DNA of 64,000 nucleotides from Ischnura elegans (GCF_921293095.1 NC_060251.1:65241585-65305584); one strand, 5' to 3'. Positions 25,501-40,500 are shown, counted from the first letter of the stretch. Translations and numbers: made by a program. Notes: generated from the letters alone by a model not told the origin.

Positions 25501-28500
25501 TAAGAATTATATGTATCTATGTTTTAATTTGAGGATCCATTCTGCATATTAGTATTCCAATAACATTCTACCTGTGATCTTCCTGGTTTGTCAGCTGATA
25601 TTCATCTCGGGAAAAACCAATAGAATAGAAATGTTTGCCTTTTTACTTCCAAGACCAAGGCCATATATGTCATGTAATTGGGATTTTTGGACACATTAAC
25701 TGGCATCACTATATTGGCTGCTTAGATTCTAAATGTTTTTGAGGGAACCTGCATTATGCTATTTGCTCATAAATTCTACTGATCACAGAGGGAAGTTTTC
25801 TAGATTTTTGTGTGTCAATATTTGGAGTTAAAAAATATCAGTTACGTACTTAACCTTTTGATCTTGGAATGCAATGAAGGGTATACCTTGTATTTATGAC
25901 AATAATTCTGTCACAATTACTGCCCATGGCCATTAAAAAAGGGGACATAAATGGTTTTCATAACATTTGTTTTCATTCCTTTCACCATAATCCACCCACT
26001 CACTGCATTAAGTCTCTTATTTCGTCAATTTCATTAATGATCCCTTTCTAAACTCACCAGTCAGCTGCAAATACATAATCGTATTTTCAATTTAGTTATT
26101 CATTTTAGTTGTTGTTCATAGGTAATATGACACGAATCCAAAAATATGTTGAAAGTTCATTCCTACATCCTATAAACATGATATGTAGACTTGAGTTTTC
26201 TTGCTTGACATGAAGGGCGATGTAATAAGAAAAATATATTGTTTGAAATATTTTAAATTTCAATTATAACATAATATTGTTTAGATTTCTATGCCATTTT
26301 AATCCCAATGCTGTGATTTGCTCATAAGTTGTTGAAGTTGTTGCGGGTTTCCCACTTCCTAATTGAGCTATTTTCTCAGAAGTTTATACATAATTAAAAA
26401 GGTGCCTCCAACATTTCACTAGTTGGTGACATTATTATAATCTGGGCTCTTTAACTCACTCGGAAAAATGCTCTTTGAAGTAAGGAATTTCTCTCAAAAG
26501 TGTAGATGACAATGAATCTTGGGAAGCCTATCTAAGGAAGGGAGGAGTAGCTGAGAAGTCGTTGCCCTCTTGGTTTGAGCTTCTGATGTCATTAACTTAT
26601 CTGATAATGAGTTTGGGCCAGTGATATTTTGTCTCATTTAGTGTGAGAAGTAGGCAACTAATCAATTATATTTTTCAAGCTGAATCATTTCAAAAACAAT
26701 AATGGTTAAGAAACTAGATAATTTCCACAGAGCAAGTATTTTAATATAATTTTAAAGCTCTGTCTTTGTTCGTACCTCATTAAAATTACTTATAACATTC
26801 AACCTGAGTACTTAATTGGTACAAAGACATTTTCTGTGGTTGTTGAATTTAAATACATAAAAATTGAGAAATTACATTTCCTCAATTACTCATTTCTGAA
26901 TTTACCAAAACATTTTGTTTCCTATGCATATTCACTGTACTATTCCAGAAATAAAATTTAATAGCAACTCAGTAGTAAATTCTTACGAAATTTTAATGAC
27001 ATTTTCTATGGTATGGTAACATCTTCTATGGAAGGGACTGCCTGTTACCTCATAAAGCACTTTTATAATACATATGTACCAGTCTTTGAATGTGCTAATT
27101 GCTCTCATGCAATGAAATGATAATTTATCATTAAAATAAGTTTGGACTAAATAAAGGATGTATGATTAGGTACATGGGTTTTACCGGTGTTAATTTGTTG
27201 ATCTCACAGAAGTTTTGGGCTTTCATCATATATTTCCCTCCTGATGAAGGCAGTTTCACCAATGTTACTGGGATTCAGACATCCTTGTGAAATCGTTTAC
27301 ATAAGGTAGTATTCATTTAAAAAAATGTGCATATGGGTGATTTTCAAATCAATGAGAGCTCAAGAAGCATGATGAGTCACAAGGAAAGAAGTTGCTGCTT
27401 TCCTCTATTGGAAATAACATTAATGAAATGAAGGCATTTAAAATTTTTAGTTACAATAATGCTTGTTGTTTACTTCGCGTTGAAAATGGCCTCTTGGAAG
27501 CCAAAATATCACTATTCGCACCTATCGTGTCTCATTATGCATCTTAACCCGCACTTCTTGAGCTTATTCTCCTGGAATTTTTAGCTTTTGTGTCTTAGTG
27601 AGTACGTGTGTCTGAAATGGTGAGAGATTGTCCAGGCTTGCCGGTTGAGAGGCTATGTTTGCTCCCTGCAGTCTTTAGTTCGTCCCCGCAAAGCAATAAC
27701 CCGGGCCGGTGTTAAATGGACAAGAAAAATATGTTACGGCTCTTGGAGCTCTTCATCTTACAATTACTAGGGCCTTATAAACTGTAAATGATGAATAGAA
27801 AGAAAAATCAAAACAATTCAACTTTACATGTGGCACCTGCTGTAAAAATGACCTCTCAGGCATTTTTATTGAAACAATTTTTAATGTAACTAATAGCTGA
27901 AGTGTTTCATCCAGAATGATGGTTTGAGATGGTGAGGGTGGATCTCACCTGGGCTCACACACGGTTAGGTGAATAATGCAAGTACAGGGAATTCGATAAT
28001 GCCTTCATCATGTTGGGTAAAGTTATGGAAGAAATATTGTCATAGTATATGTAATAGGTCAAAAATACAAAAGTGGGGCCCGTATGAAATCTCAACTGTG
28101 ATCAAAATGACTGAACTGTTATCTGTGGCTAAATTATGGATCAAACTATTGGTGCTTGCTAAATTTTCTTAAAGCTGGGACAACAACTTGTTTTGAGCTT
28201 TTCGACATAGCTCAGTTACTGTGTTTGGTGTTGACCAACATAATATTGGAATATATTTTTGGAGTACAAGATTTATCAGTGACCTAAATTATTAACTGAT
28301 TATTTATTCATAGTAATTTATATTTAATAAATAGAAACAATTGAAGAGCATGTTTATCCTTACAAGTGAAATGATAGTTGAAACATCCATCAATATCAAA
28401 TTCTCATTTCATATCTTTTCCCCTTCCACAAGTGTTGCAATAATCACTTGAATACTTTCTGATGAGGCCAATATAATTTCTATAAGTGACATTAAAACTA

Positions 28501-31500
28501 TTGAGCTATTAAGTAGGGTTATTTATTTTTTTGTGGTTATTAATGAGGAGTTGGTTAGGCACTTGTCTCTCATTCTTTCTGTCAAATCTGACTGTAGTGG
28601 TATGTTTTATCTTTACCAATGCAAATGCTTTTCAGTTTCAAGACTAATGGTGGGTTAATTGAAATTGAAATGGTGTTTTTGTGGCAGGAATTTAATTATG
28701 AAGAGAAAACTTAGCTCAAACCTAATTATTTTAGAATGTGACCGTTAATGATTATAATTTTCTTCTTGGTTACAGTGCCTGTGTGTAATCAATGAAGTGA
28801 ATTACATTCTAGAAGTCAGATGTTTCGGTGTCTCATATAATGATAGACTTATCAATTCGAAATATTGAAATTATTGTTGTTGCCATTAATGATATTTATT
28901 TCAACCATTCCGTTGAAAATTGTAATTAATGATTAATGTTTCATTTAATGCAGCTTCGACAAGAGAAATGCCGGCTGGAGCAAACACTTGAGCAGGAACA
29001 AGAGTGTTTGGTCAACAAGCTGATGAGGAAGATTGAAAAGCTGGAGGCAGAGACACTTTCAAAGCAAACCAATTTGGAGCAGTTGCGCAGAGAAAAGGTT
29101 GAGCTGGAGAACACTCTGGAACAGGAGCAGGAGGCCCTTGTCAATAAGTTGTGGAAGCGGATGGACAAGCTGGAGGCTGAGAAAAGGTGAAGAGTGCCTT
29201 TTTAATGCAATAACTTTTGACCATTTCCTTACTACTAAATATATCTATTGCTCAATTGTGCTCATTTACACTGAAACCCCCCGTGTAATGAATATTCTCT
29301 CTGTGAAATTTGATGAAAACCTCTAAATGGGGCTCTGAAGTAGCAATACATCAACTACACAGGCAAGTTTTGAGTGTAAAAAACCAACTTTAAAAATATC
29401 ACACATTTTTTTCCATTTGTTTGCAGTGAGTAAAATGTGTCCAATCATGCAAAACAATACAGGTGAGGCAAATAACTGAAGAAGCAAAAATAAATGAAAT
29501 ATGATATTATTCTTTGTAAAAATTCTCCACTAAGTGCACTTCATTTTCATGTACAGGCGGTCCCCGACTTTCGCACACAATGCATTCCCGAATACTTGTA
29601 CGAAAGTCGAACCATTGACTTCCATACTAATTAGGGGTTACGTTCCAAAAGAGCTGAATATGCGTACTAAAACTTTTTTTTTACGAATTTTATTTCAATT
29701 CACTACATTTTAATAATATGTTAATTAAATTACTCAAATCATCTAATTTCTTTAGAAAATAATCATAAAATGTAAATAAAAGTTAAAAAAACAAGTTGGC
29801 TCCGTTGGCTATCGAGTGAAACTTCCTCTTGGCGTTAAAGTTGACATTCCACTTATTACGTCCACTATAAATAAAAAGACATATCAAGGAGCATAACAAA
29901 AAGTAATTGTAGAACCCGCAATCTGGATACCTTTTCATTTTTACACCAAAATTCGACATTCGGCAGGTGAAATTCGTGATCGCATACATTTTGCATGTTA
30001 TTAAAAAAAGACATAAGACAAACGGAATTCGGGAGATATTTCGTGCAATATCGTTGCTGAAGGTGTAAATGAATTAAGCAGCTCTCAAAGGAAAAAATAC
30101 AATTAGAAAGATCTTACTAGTTTTATTGAAAGCTATTTGATGATGTCTAGTCAACTTTTTTGAAAAATGTCTCCAGTGAAGGCTTTCTTCTTCTCTTGAT
30201 GAAGGAGCCTATAGCGGGCAGTCTCTCTCTCAAATAAATCACCTAGATTAGAGTGAACTACCAACAATTCCCTTCATTGTATACGTTCGTATTGTTCGCA
30301 TATACTGCCATTTGAAACAATTGAATGTTGGGATGCGCAGTAAACATTGCGGGAATTTAAAAAAATTACAGACCAACGTCCGAAAGTCCGAATTTAGCGT
30401 ACGGAAGTCAAGTAAAAGGTGTCAATTTTGAATGTACGAAAGTGCGAATTGTACGAAAGTCGAGGACCGCCTGTATTCAATGTACTATCATTTGCAAAAG
30501 TCTTGCAACAAATCGAGCGGCGCCACTTTCGCTCCATTGTCGATTTCTGGCCACCATTAAGTTTGAATGATCACTATCTAGGTATGAATCTTCATGGTAG
30601 CTCGGGAACGACTCACGAACGGGTCATCGTGACACGGGAGTGAGACGTAGGAAATCATTACGATGTTCAGTAGAGTAAACGAGCGTAGATGTTGTTGAGT
30701 CGTCGCGGCGTTAGAGATTATTTTTGTACCCGTAGTTGACTGAAGTAGATAATTGAAAATATTTACCCGTTAAAAGAGTGGGTACCTATGACGCCTGGCT
30801 TCCAATGGTAAACCGCATAAGGCCGGCTGGGAGCACGATTTTGCCATTAGGAACATGGAAATCAACTCGCTCGTAACCCTTTTTTTAGGGATTCAACGTC
30901 GTTCAGGAGACTTTATATTAAGTTGTTGAAATATTTGTTCGATATAGAAGAATTAATAAATGAAAAAAAATTAAATGGCAATTTTCTGGAAAAAAACACG
31001 ACTCTGTCGTCTCCACCATATTTAATTGATTGGTATTAAATAGTTCTTTACGTAGGTTGAAGCTGATAAAGATAGCTCCATAAGCTTTCTTCTTCATTAA
31101 TTATCAATTTGTTAATTGGATAAATATATTTACGCCGATGGAAATGTTTCTTCGGAAAAAAATCGCATTTTGATTGCCAAAAAAAATCGCTAGGCCTCAT
31201 CGTTGCTAGCAGAATGTGTCTCTATTTTTACTGTTTACATATCTAGGAGAGGCTTAAATTTTTACGATAGCACTAACATATTTAGTGATCATGTCGCATT
31301 AATCTTCTTTTTGTTATAATAAATTAGTTATTGTTTCGATTTTAATATTTCGGCCATTATTATATTATTAAGGACAACCAACTTAAAGAGTGACTTAATA
31401 GTACGACTTTTCCCTATCCATGAATGCCTCCATTGGTAAGGTTTCCAATAACAACAACGGACAGAGATTAAATTGAAAGTCAATTTAAACCAATATTCGC

Positions 31501-34500
31501 CCTTTTTTAGGGAGGGAAATATTTTGCGCATCTATTAGGGAGGTAAAATACTTTGCGCATAATTTAGCCGCTCCCTCAGCTCTTAACGCTGAATCGGGTG
31601 CTCCCGGGCCGTAGTTTTGGTCAGCCAATAGGTCCTGCACCTCGTCTTGCCCTACATCTTTATCGCAACTTTACCAGCCAGGGACGAGGAAGTAGGTTAC
31701 CTGGAGTAAAACTTGCAGGCCGTAAGTGATTCTCACGTACTTCCAAAATAGTGTAAATAGGGACAATTTGTAGCACTATCATATACATGTTGATGCCACA
31801 ATTTACTTGAAGAAAGTACGCACAAGAAAAATAGTTGATAAATACCTCAAGATAAGCCTCTCCTATATTTAAAAATAAGCGCCGTGGTGCGTGCACGATT
31901 AAGGATTACCATTACATAGTTATTCCTAGGATTGTACTTAGTAGATCAGCTCGTGACACATTCTGCCCCTTTCCAACAAAATTACTGTATTAAAAAAACA
32001 CTGATTGTAGGATACTGAAGCCTAAAGTTTAAAAGTAAAATTCTTCACTTAATTTATCTTTTTCTATCTCTAAGAAAAGTTTCCTGCTGCCGTCACTGCT
32101 CATTTACGAAACGAAAAAGGGTAAAATTGTTCTGAAAAACTTTATTGGAGAAATTAACTTGGTAGGAAATGGCGACAAGTTGATGACAAATAGGCAGCAT
32201 ACTACATAGACGGACAGCATAATCGCTGCAAAATATCATTCATAATTTTCTTTTTAATCAGATAAAATTGATCTATTTAAGAAATTACATATATGGATCC
32301 TTAGATTATTACGATAGTTCTCATTCCAAAGGTAAATAATGATGAGCAGTTATGGACATGTAAAGGAAACCATATAGCACTAGGAATTACATTCACCAGT
32401 GATTCTGATTGGAGTTCCTTCAAGAAAACGCAATTGATTCGTCCTACCGCGCTAACTACACATGATTCCCGTCGCACGGTCATTTAAATTAGAAATTGTT
32501 GCAAAAAATGCTCAAATTCAACAGCTGGTACCCTCTTAACATAAATTTCAAAAATAAAAAAAACTGAAATAAAATACGGAAGATAAAAAATTATTGGTAA
32601 CGGGTTGGACACGAACGCGAGCCCCTACCTTCACCAGCCCGAAGGCTTATCCACTGAGCTATTTCTAGCTCAAGGTCATCGAGCTGTAATTTTAAATATT
32701 TCATTTACTGTAACACTGAGCTCCTTCATGTGCTTCTCCTACGGCTTCTCACTTGAACGAATTTGATCAAAATAATCACTTTCTCGGTATATTAGTCTTT
32801 TATTCGTTTGCATGATTATAACTTCAGCACGGAGGCTTTCGCATACTCTATGTTTCGGCTGGTTAGTATATACAATAGGAATATAATGATGTTGTCGCCT
32901 GCGACTTCGGTATGGTGTCGTCTTTTTAAGTTATTATTATTTGTTATTACGTTTCAAACTCGGTATTTGTATTTCTAATGAAGCAAGCGTATACATTCAT
33001 TACAAACTGAAATTCTGTTAGGATTTGCTTGTGTCCTTCTTACTCGACTGGAAAGGTTTTATGAAATAAGCTGCAGTTCCACTGATGCCTTAAACATAAA
33101 ACGTATTGCCAACAAACACATTTCCTAATACAATGTAACCTACTTAATGCAAGTAGATAATTCAATTAATAATGCTAAATAAGTATCCTACATTATCCCG
33201 AATTCATCAGTGTATATGTAAATGATTGCATCTAAATAAGATAACTTAATCATCAACGACATAGCAGCTTAGAGTTATTATTCGCATTCACACTAATTCA
33301 GCAGTAGAACATATTATCAAACAATACCTGTTGAAATCCGACAATCATTAAAAATGGGACTTTTAGCTGGAATGAAGTTTTCCTCGTCATACTTTGAACA
33401 AGTGGAAAGGAATACATCTTTACCGATTGACGGACGTCGGAGAACTCTGTTATTACTTATGCAACGATTAATGCCGATCAGCTTAACTAATTCATATTTT
33501 ACGTGTTTGCTCAGATATTTATATGATGAAACACTGGAAATTTCAAAGCTGCCTCGTATGATATGTTGTAGATATTGTATTAAAACATCAACCCGAGTCG
33601 ATAGATGTAAACAAAAGTCTGCCATGTTCACAGTGAACGACTCGTGATTTCCAGCTCTCTGAAAAGAGCTGAGATCACTCAAAAAGAGCCAAGCTACCAA
33701 CTTTTTAAAATCTCTCCGAGGAATTACCTTCGATCTTTCCTACTGCATTAAATGCTACAATGTGTTTGGGGGAATATCATGAACATTAATTTCACTTGAA
33801 TGGAAGCGGTCAAATCCCGAGACTGAAAAGGATGACAAAATACCTCACCCACCCAATGACCCGTTCTCCATGCATTGAACCATGAAGACTAGTATTGGAT
33901 TGTTGCATACACCCGAAAACCTTACAATTTCCGGGCACAATCTTTGTGGAGCGAAAGTGGCGCCGCTCGATTTGTTGCAAGACTTTTGCAAATGATAGTA
34001 CATTATCAACTTATATTTGAATGTTATAGTTGATGCTATTCGGTTGAGGAATAAATTAAAAAATGATTAATCGACTGAAAATTAAACACGACAGTGTGTA
34101 TGTCAATGTAGTTGGACATGAAGGTTAGTATTAAGCATAAAATTAATGCCAAGGTCATAACCTCAAGGTAAATAATCATCAATATAACATTTTATTTTTT
34201 GACTAACATTTTGGGCTTCTTCATCCATTTCCATGGATAATCCAGACTTAACACTGTGTAGCTCCATGGTGTATGCTGCGTGACCATATACAATCTTTGT
34301 TATATCTCAACTCATGCATGCTGGGTGTTTCAAATTGCTTTGTTTAACTTTTTGCAGGACATTACAAATAAAATTGGACCAGCCAGTGTCAGATCCAGCT
34401 TCACCGCGTGAAATTAGCAATGGTGATACTGCTGCCAACTTAAGTTCACATATACAGACATTAAGATCTGAAGTTGCTCATCTCAAGAGCCAGCTGGCTA

Positions 34501-37500
34501 ATGCTCAGCAAGAACGTAAGTTTACCGACCATATTTTGATAAAATCCTTCCTCAGTAAAACCAAGAATTAAAAATTTTTACTTGGATCACTTCATGTAGA
34601 GAATGAAGATATGGATTGATTTGATGATAAGTGCTTATAGGAATGATATTTAAGACTTAATTTTCAGAAAAATTGTGCTGTTGGTGCTCTTGATTAATTC
34701 TGGTTTGTTTATCACATAATTTATTGAATATAGGTATTTCTGTAGTGTTCACACCCGCTATTGCTAAATTTATGTGCAAAATTATTTCTAAGTGTACATT
34801 TTGTACTGCTTCAAAGAATTTCTTTCAAAAATTCAAGTCATTTATTGCTCTTCAGTATTTTCTTACATTTATTTGAACTGCAGTGTTTGATGTGAATTTG
34901 ACCTGGACATAATATCTATGCTTTTAATGTTTTTCTGCATTTTACATTATTTTTTTGAAGTCCTGATCCCCTATTATAAGAGTGTAAAAATTATCCTAAT
35001 TTCGTTTTTCCTTATTCTGCATTTTTCGACATTCTGGGTCATAAAAACTCTTCCATCACTGCATTTGTTACCCAATTTTACGTTCTTTCGTCATGTTTAA
35101 TGCAAATGATTGTTTAAATCTTGGAATTAACGCCCTTCAACAAGAATATTCTCATGAAAGTTTTGTGAGAGTGGGTTGAATCTCCCGGGTAGCGCTTCTT
35201 CATCTGATTTCTTCAGTAAATTGTGGTGCCGGGACCTTTCGACTCACAAGTTGGGTGTCTTTTCTTCACGAAATATTTCGCTATTACATTCAACCTGATA
35301 GCACTAAGTCATTCCTAAATCAACATTGACTATCTTATCTTTCACTTCTTGAATTTGATGTCAATGCTTGGGTGACGACTGACGGCACGTTATCCTCCTA
35401 ACTTATTGCAGACACGGAAAAGATGCAGAGGTATGTAATGGAAGAGAGGCAAATTCGTGAGGAGAATTTGCGACTTCAGAGGAAGCTGCAGCTGGAAGTG
35501 GAGAGGCGAGAAGCTCTTTGCAGACACTTGTCTGAATCAGAGTCCAGGTAAATTTTTGCCTCTGATGTGTGATATACATCAAGCATGCGTTTGAGGATAT
35601 TTGGCTGAAAGATAGTAACCTTTTGGAAGTAGCTTTGCTTTGAATTCATTGTTTACAAATCTCATACAAATCAAAATTTTTTTAAGCTGACAAGGAAAGG
35701 GACTGATCAATTTATTGCTTGAGACTTAAAATTTCAGCATATGCTAAATTCATATGGTGGTATGGAAAGTTTTAAAAAATATACTTTTGTACCATTGAAG
35801 TGTGTAGTTTTTGAAAAAATGCACCGAATTAAATAATTGTTTATTGTTGGAGTGTTTGAAAGTTTAAAAATTCAGAATTTTCAGATTGCTGAAAATTATT
35901 TCAAATGAAGTTAGCTGGAGATGTTTCCCATGTACAAGGTGGTAATCAAAGTAATTGTTGCATTTTAGCCTAAAGTGCCACATTTATCCTAATATATTCC
36001 CAAATTTTTGGGGATTCAGTTTGGAGAAAATAAGTCTCCAGCTTTCAAATATATGTGCCACCAATTACTTTATCATAGAGATTTTGGGTGAAAAGGGAAT
36101 ATTACAGTGGAGCCCACTTTTAACTAACCCACTTATAGCAAATTCCTGCTTTTAACAAAGTTGGTGAAACTAACGGCATGATATATTTTATATTTTCTAC
36201 TTCTTCTAAGCTGTTATTACATTATGGCAATGTTATATTCATTTGAAGTTGCTGAGTGGTCTAAAAATATCCAATTATATTATTGAACTATTATTCAATT
36301 TATATATATCCAAGTTCATGGACAGTTCCGCTCCACAAAAATCATTCATGCAAGTAGGCATTAACTCATATGTGTTATTATATCATGTAAACAGGCCTAT
36401 AAGCAATGGGTACCTTCCTTCAGAAATGGTGGGGTGGGAGGGAAGATTCTGAGGAGTGATGAGGGCCCAGGCTCTGGCAACAAGGCGGTAACGAACCAAT
36501 GAAAAGATGGAGGGGGGAGCTCTTCCTTGATTCAACTCCATCATTTTCCAGTGAGAGAGCCTCAAGGGCTGTGTCTGGCTGTATGACTGCAATGGCTAGT
36601 GATCGCCAGATACAGATGTTTGGTTTGAAGTACAATTCATAGTTGAAAATTGCGGGCCCACATGAAGCGAAGTTTGGTCATAACAAAGTAAACTTTCAGC
36701 CCCTTTAACTTCATTATGAATGGGCTTCACTGTATGTTGGAGCAATAAAGTATTAGGATGAAGGCATTTGTAAATATAGCTGTTACATTTTCTTTGGGAA
36801 ACCATGGTATTGAAGACATTCCTGCCTCGTTGGAAACTGTGTAATTAGAGGTTTCTGATCTGAAAGATAGTTTCCTCCTTGACTTGATGCATTTCTATTT
36901 CTAGTCTTGAAATGGAAGAGGAGCGGCACTACAACGAAATTGCCATGTCTGGCGGACCAGTCCGACCAAGGACTGTTTCTAGCCCTGTACCGTACAACCC
37001 TTCACCCAGCACATCACGCCCACTGAGTCCAGGTAAAGCATTTTGTATTTCATTGAATCAAGCTACATTCCATAAGCAGACAAAATAAATACTTAAGTCC
37101 TTGAGGTAAATATACTTTAAGTAGTAGTGAGTATTAAATTTTCAAAGATGCCTTCAATACTTGCTTATTTGACTTCTAATCATCTGGTTTGTGGATTTGT
37201 GTGCTATTCAACCCTCCCTACATGTAAATTTGAAAGGGTTTTTTCAAAAGCAGCAAGGGTATTACTCTTTGAAGTACAGATTCTTATGATCTAATGATGT
37301 TTTTTATATTGGTGAAATTTAATATTTTCATTTTTGGTAAGGAGACTGTTTTCTGTAATGCAAAATTTTTTTTCATCGTTCAAAGAGAAATGTTGATATC
37401 TTAGCCATATTAATAATGCTCTTCAATTTGTATTTAAAGAATAATAAGTATGGTTTTGATGTTCATTGATTATCTATTCTTCACGTTGCATCCATTGCCA

Positions 37501-40500
37501 TGAGTCCACTGTTATGGCATTAGCTTGCAGGCTGAGATCATGTACCTTTCTATGCCTTTTTCAATGCCATGTTTTTTACAGCATTTGGAATGCCAAACGC
37601 CTCTCAGAATGGGTTGTGGTTCCATTGTATGGGCCATAGTTTGGTGGTAATTAATTATTTTTCATGAGGTACACCTAACAATCCTGCCCTCAGCTACTTC
37701 AGGAATCACTATTCCCTACCTGAACTTTGTTATTCTTAACTTTGTTTTCTATAAATTCATTTTAGGTACTTCGAAGACCTATTAAGTTGGGAATTCTTGA
37801 AGTTATGGTATTCCCCTCAACCTTAACTCTTAAGAATATTTTGTATAAATCATTATTGTAACTATCAGTTTTTGTTGTTTTCTCATTATTATCACTTAAA
37901 TGACTGTTAATTAAATGTTCTTTCCTCTAATTCATGTAAGGCTGGTTTAATAATTGCTTGATAAAGTTTTGTATATTATGATAATGGAGGTTGATGAATT
38001 GTTCCGTGCAAGATTGATTTTTGACCTCATAGTTATTCTAACCTACTTAGTTTATTTTGCTTTCAACCAATCTCAAGATAATATTACAGCTTAATTCTGC
38101 TGTGGTTAATGCTAACCATACACTCTACATGAAGCTGGCCCCGAAATGGCTTATTTTATGCAACTAGTTGGAATTTCTTATATTGTTATATTTCTATTAT
38201 TGGCTGCCTGGAATTAAACCCTTTTACGCCTCCTCATTTTGTGTGGTATTTGAGAAGACTGCTAGTTGAATAAGTTTGCCAGATTCCAGGACTTAATATT
38301 ATTTCTAGTACTTAAATGAATTCAATGAATCTAGATTTTTCCTAATGCTGAAAGAATTGAAAGAATTTCATTTTTTTAAATAGTTTAAGCGTAATGGAGA
38401 ATTACACAGGTTCAATATTATTTTTGTGAGGGGAAAAGATAATTCTATTATCTTTCTTGTAAATATAAGGCCAATCCTTTCCCTGGGCTACAACCTTGTC
38501 GCGGTGGAAAGGCTTGCGCATTCCTATGACCCCTAGAGCTGCTCTGGTGGGATTAATTCTAAATTATTCCTGGTAGGGTCCCCCATGCTAGATAGGTCGA
38601 AGGGTTGGAGCCAGACGAAAGGTAGTCCACGTGATGGTGTCACGTGAAAAACACTGTTGGAATGGAAGTGGGAAACTCTGCCAACTATCTCTTCCCTGAA
38701 AACACGTAGTACAATCAAATGAGCCTCGGAATCTCATCGACCCGGGACCCCTCCGCAAAGGGCGGGTGTCGGTCATGGCAGCGAGGTCAGCAAGGTCCTC
38801 GGGGTTGTCAACATGCGAAATCCTTGCAGAGACTTATCATCATCACCAGCAGCAGCAATGAAGAAGGAAGAAAAGAAGACCAAGAAGATGGAGAAGAAGA
38901 AGTCAGCTATAATTATAGGGACGTGGAATGTGAGGACAATGATGAGGGCGGGGAAGTTAGAAAATATCAAAAGGGAAATGGATAAAGGGAGGATAGATAT
39001 CTTAGGATTATGCGAGGTGAGGTGGAGACATGGGGGGGACTATTGGAGTTATGGGTATAGGGTTTTATATAGTGGTGGGGAGGAAAGCCAGCGAGGGGTA
39101 GCTATAGTAATAAACAGGAAGATGGGTAAGCGTGTGGTAGGTAAAGACTAGGTAAGCGATAGGATTCTGGTGGCAGAAATTGAGGCATGGCTCACCAACC
39201 TTGTGGTGGTCCAAGTTTACATGCCCACTAGCAATCATAGAGGGGAAGAAGTAGATGCGGTGTATGAGCAGCTCGAGGAAATAATTAGAGAAACTCCGGG
39301 TAAGAAAAATCTGGTAGTGATGGGGGACTGGAATGCTTCAGTCGGGAAGGGAGGGATGGAATCAAAGTAGGGGAATTTGGATTAGGAATTCGGAATGACA
39401 GGGGTGAGAAAGCAGAATTTTGCAGGAGAAACAAGTTATTCATTACAAACACTTGGTTTAATCATCAGAAAGGGCGAAGGTACATATGTAAAAGTCCAGG
39501 GGATATTGGGAGATATCAGATAGACTACATCATGGCAAGGCAAAGGTTTAGGAATAGTGTGAAAAACTCACGCAGCTTCCCAGCAGCGGATGTGGATTCA
39601 GATTACAACCTAGTAACCTTGTGAAATGCAACGCAAGATTCAAAAGACTTACGAAAGTTAGAAGGCGAAGAAATGGAATGTGGAAGCGCTGAAGGGGAGC
39701 ATGAGGAGAGAATATCAGGAACTAGTGGACATTAGTATACGGGAGATTGAAAGTACGAAGACTGTTAAGGAAATATGGGGTAATATAAAAACTGGAATTG
39801 TCAAAGCGGCTGAGAAGTCTATTGGTTATGCTGACAGTAGAAGGATAAAGAAGCCGTGGATAACAGAGAATATGATAAGGGAAATGGAGGAGAGGAGGAA
39901 GTGGAAGAACGTGAACACAGAGCAGGGCAAAAGAATGTATAGACAAATTAATAATCAATTACGGTGTGAAACTAAGAGAGCAAGGGAGGCTTGGTGGAAA
40001 AGTCAGTGTGAGGAAATGGAAAAGTTTCAGAAGGAAGGAGAGGTAGGCTCGTTATTTGCCGAACTGAAGTCGCTATCGGGTGGCAAAAGAGGGAAAACCA
40101 TGCCTAAAAGATGGAAGATGCCTAAGGCTTAAGATGGAAGGATGCTAACCGAGCGAGGAGAGGTACAGAGTAGATGGAAGGAAAAGTGGAGGATCTGTAT
40201 GACGGAAGGAACAGGCCAGAGGGATTGACTTTAGAGGATGAAAGTGAAGTGGAGGAGGATAATCTTGGGCCGGGGATATTAGATTCGGAAATAGAGAAAG
40301 CACTTCATGATACGAAGGCTATGAAAGCAGTGGGCGTGGACAATATCCCGTGTGAACTTCTGAAGAATCTAGGGACGGATAGTAAGAAAATGTTTTTCGA
40401 ACTACAGGCGGTCCCCGACTTTCGTACACAATGCGTTCCCGAAAACTTGTACGAAAGTCGAATGTACGAAAGTCGAACCATTGACTTCCATACTAATTAG

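Larger units (their letters stand above)
16958..28953. other. CCDC6 intron 2 (12 kb, GC-AG)
   Basis: Contains a LINE remnant (18763-18870), a diverged repeat patch (19040-19780), a repeat shared with 36 kb (20030-20290), a PIF-like MITE (20773-21238) and a LINE 3' end (21840-21990). 22000-28950 is AT-rich with no recognised feature beyond short TA runs near 25330. Confidence 0.75.
30479..34004. mobile_element. 3.5-kb DNA element with long inverted ends, no transposase seen
   Basis: The outer ~57 bp are a near-perfect inverted repeat (start AATGTACTATCATTTGCAAA, core CGAGCGGCGCCACTTTCGCT). Weaker inverted similarity (ATGACCCGTTC, ACCATGAAGA) continues inward to about 150 bp. Long inverted ends recall MULE-type elements, but no target duplication or catalytic domain is evident. 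The two largest internal frames (33317-33700 minus, 33354-33647 plus) overlap each other and match nothing I know. Confidence 0.65.
29187..34357. other. CCDC6 intron 3
   Basis: A 5.2-kb intron almost filled by a 920-bp pogo-like MITE and, five bases on, a 3.5-kb element with long inverted ends. The flanks (29187-29550, 34005-34357) show nothing else. Confidence 0.8.

Noticed and set aside
33317-33700. 127-codon minus-strand frame inside the 3.5-kb element, considered as a transposase
   Set aside because: No catalytic motif or DNA-binding domain seen, and it overlaps an opposite-strand frame of similar size.
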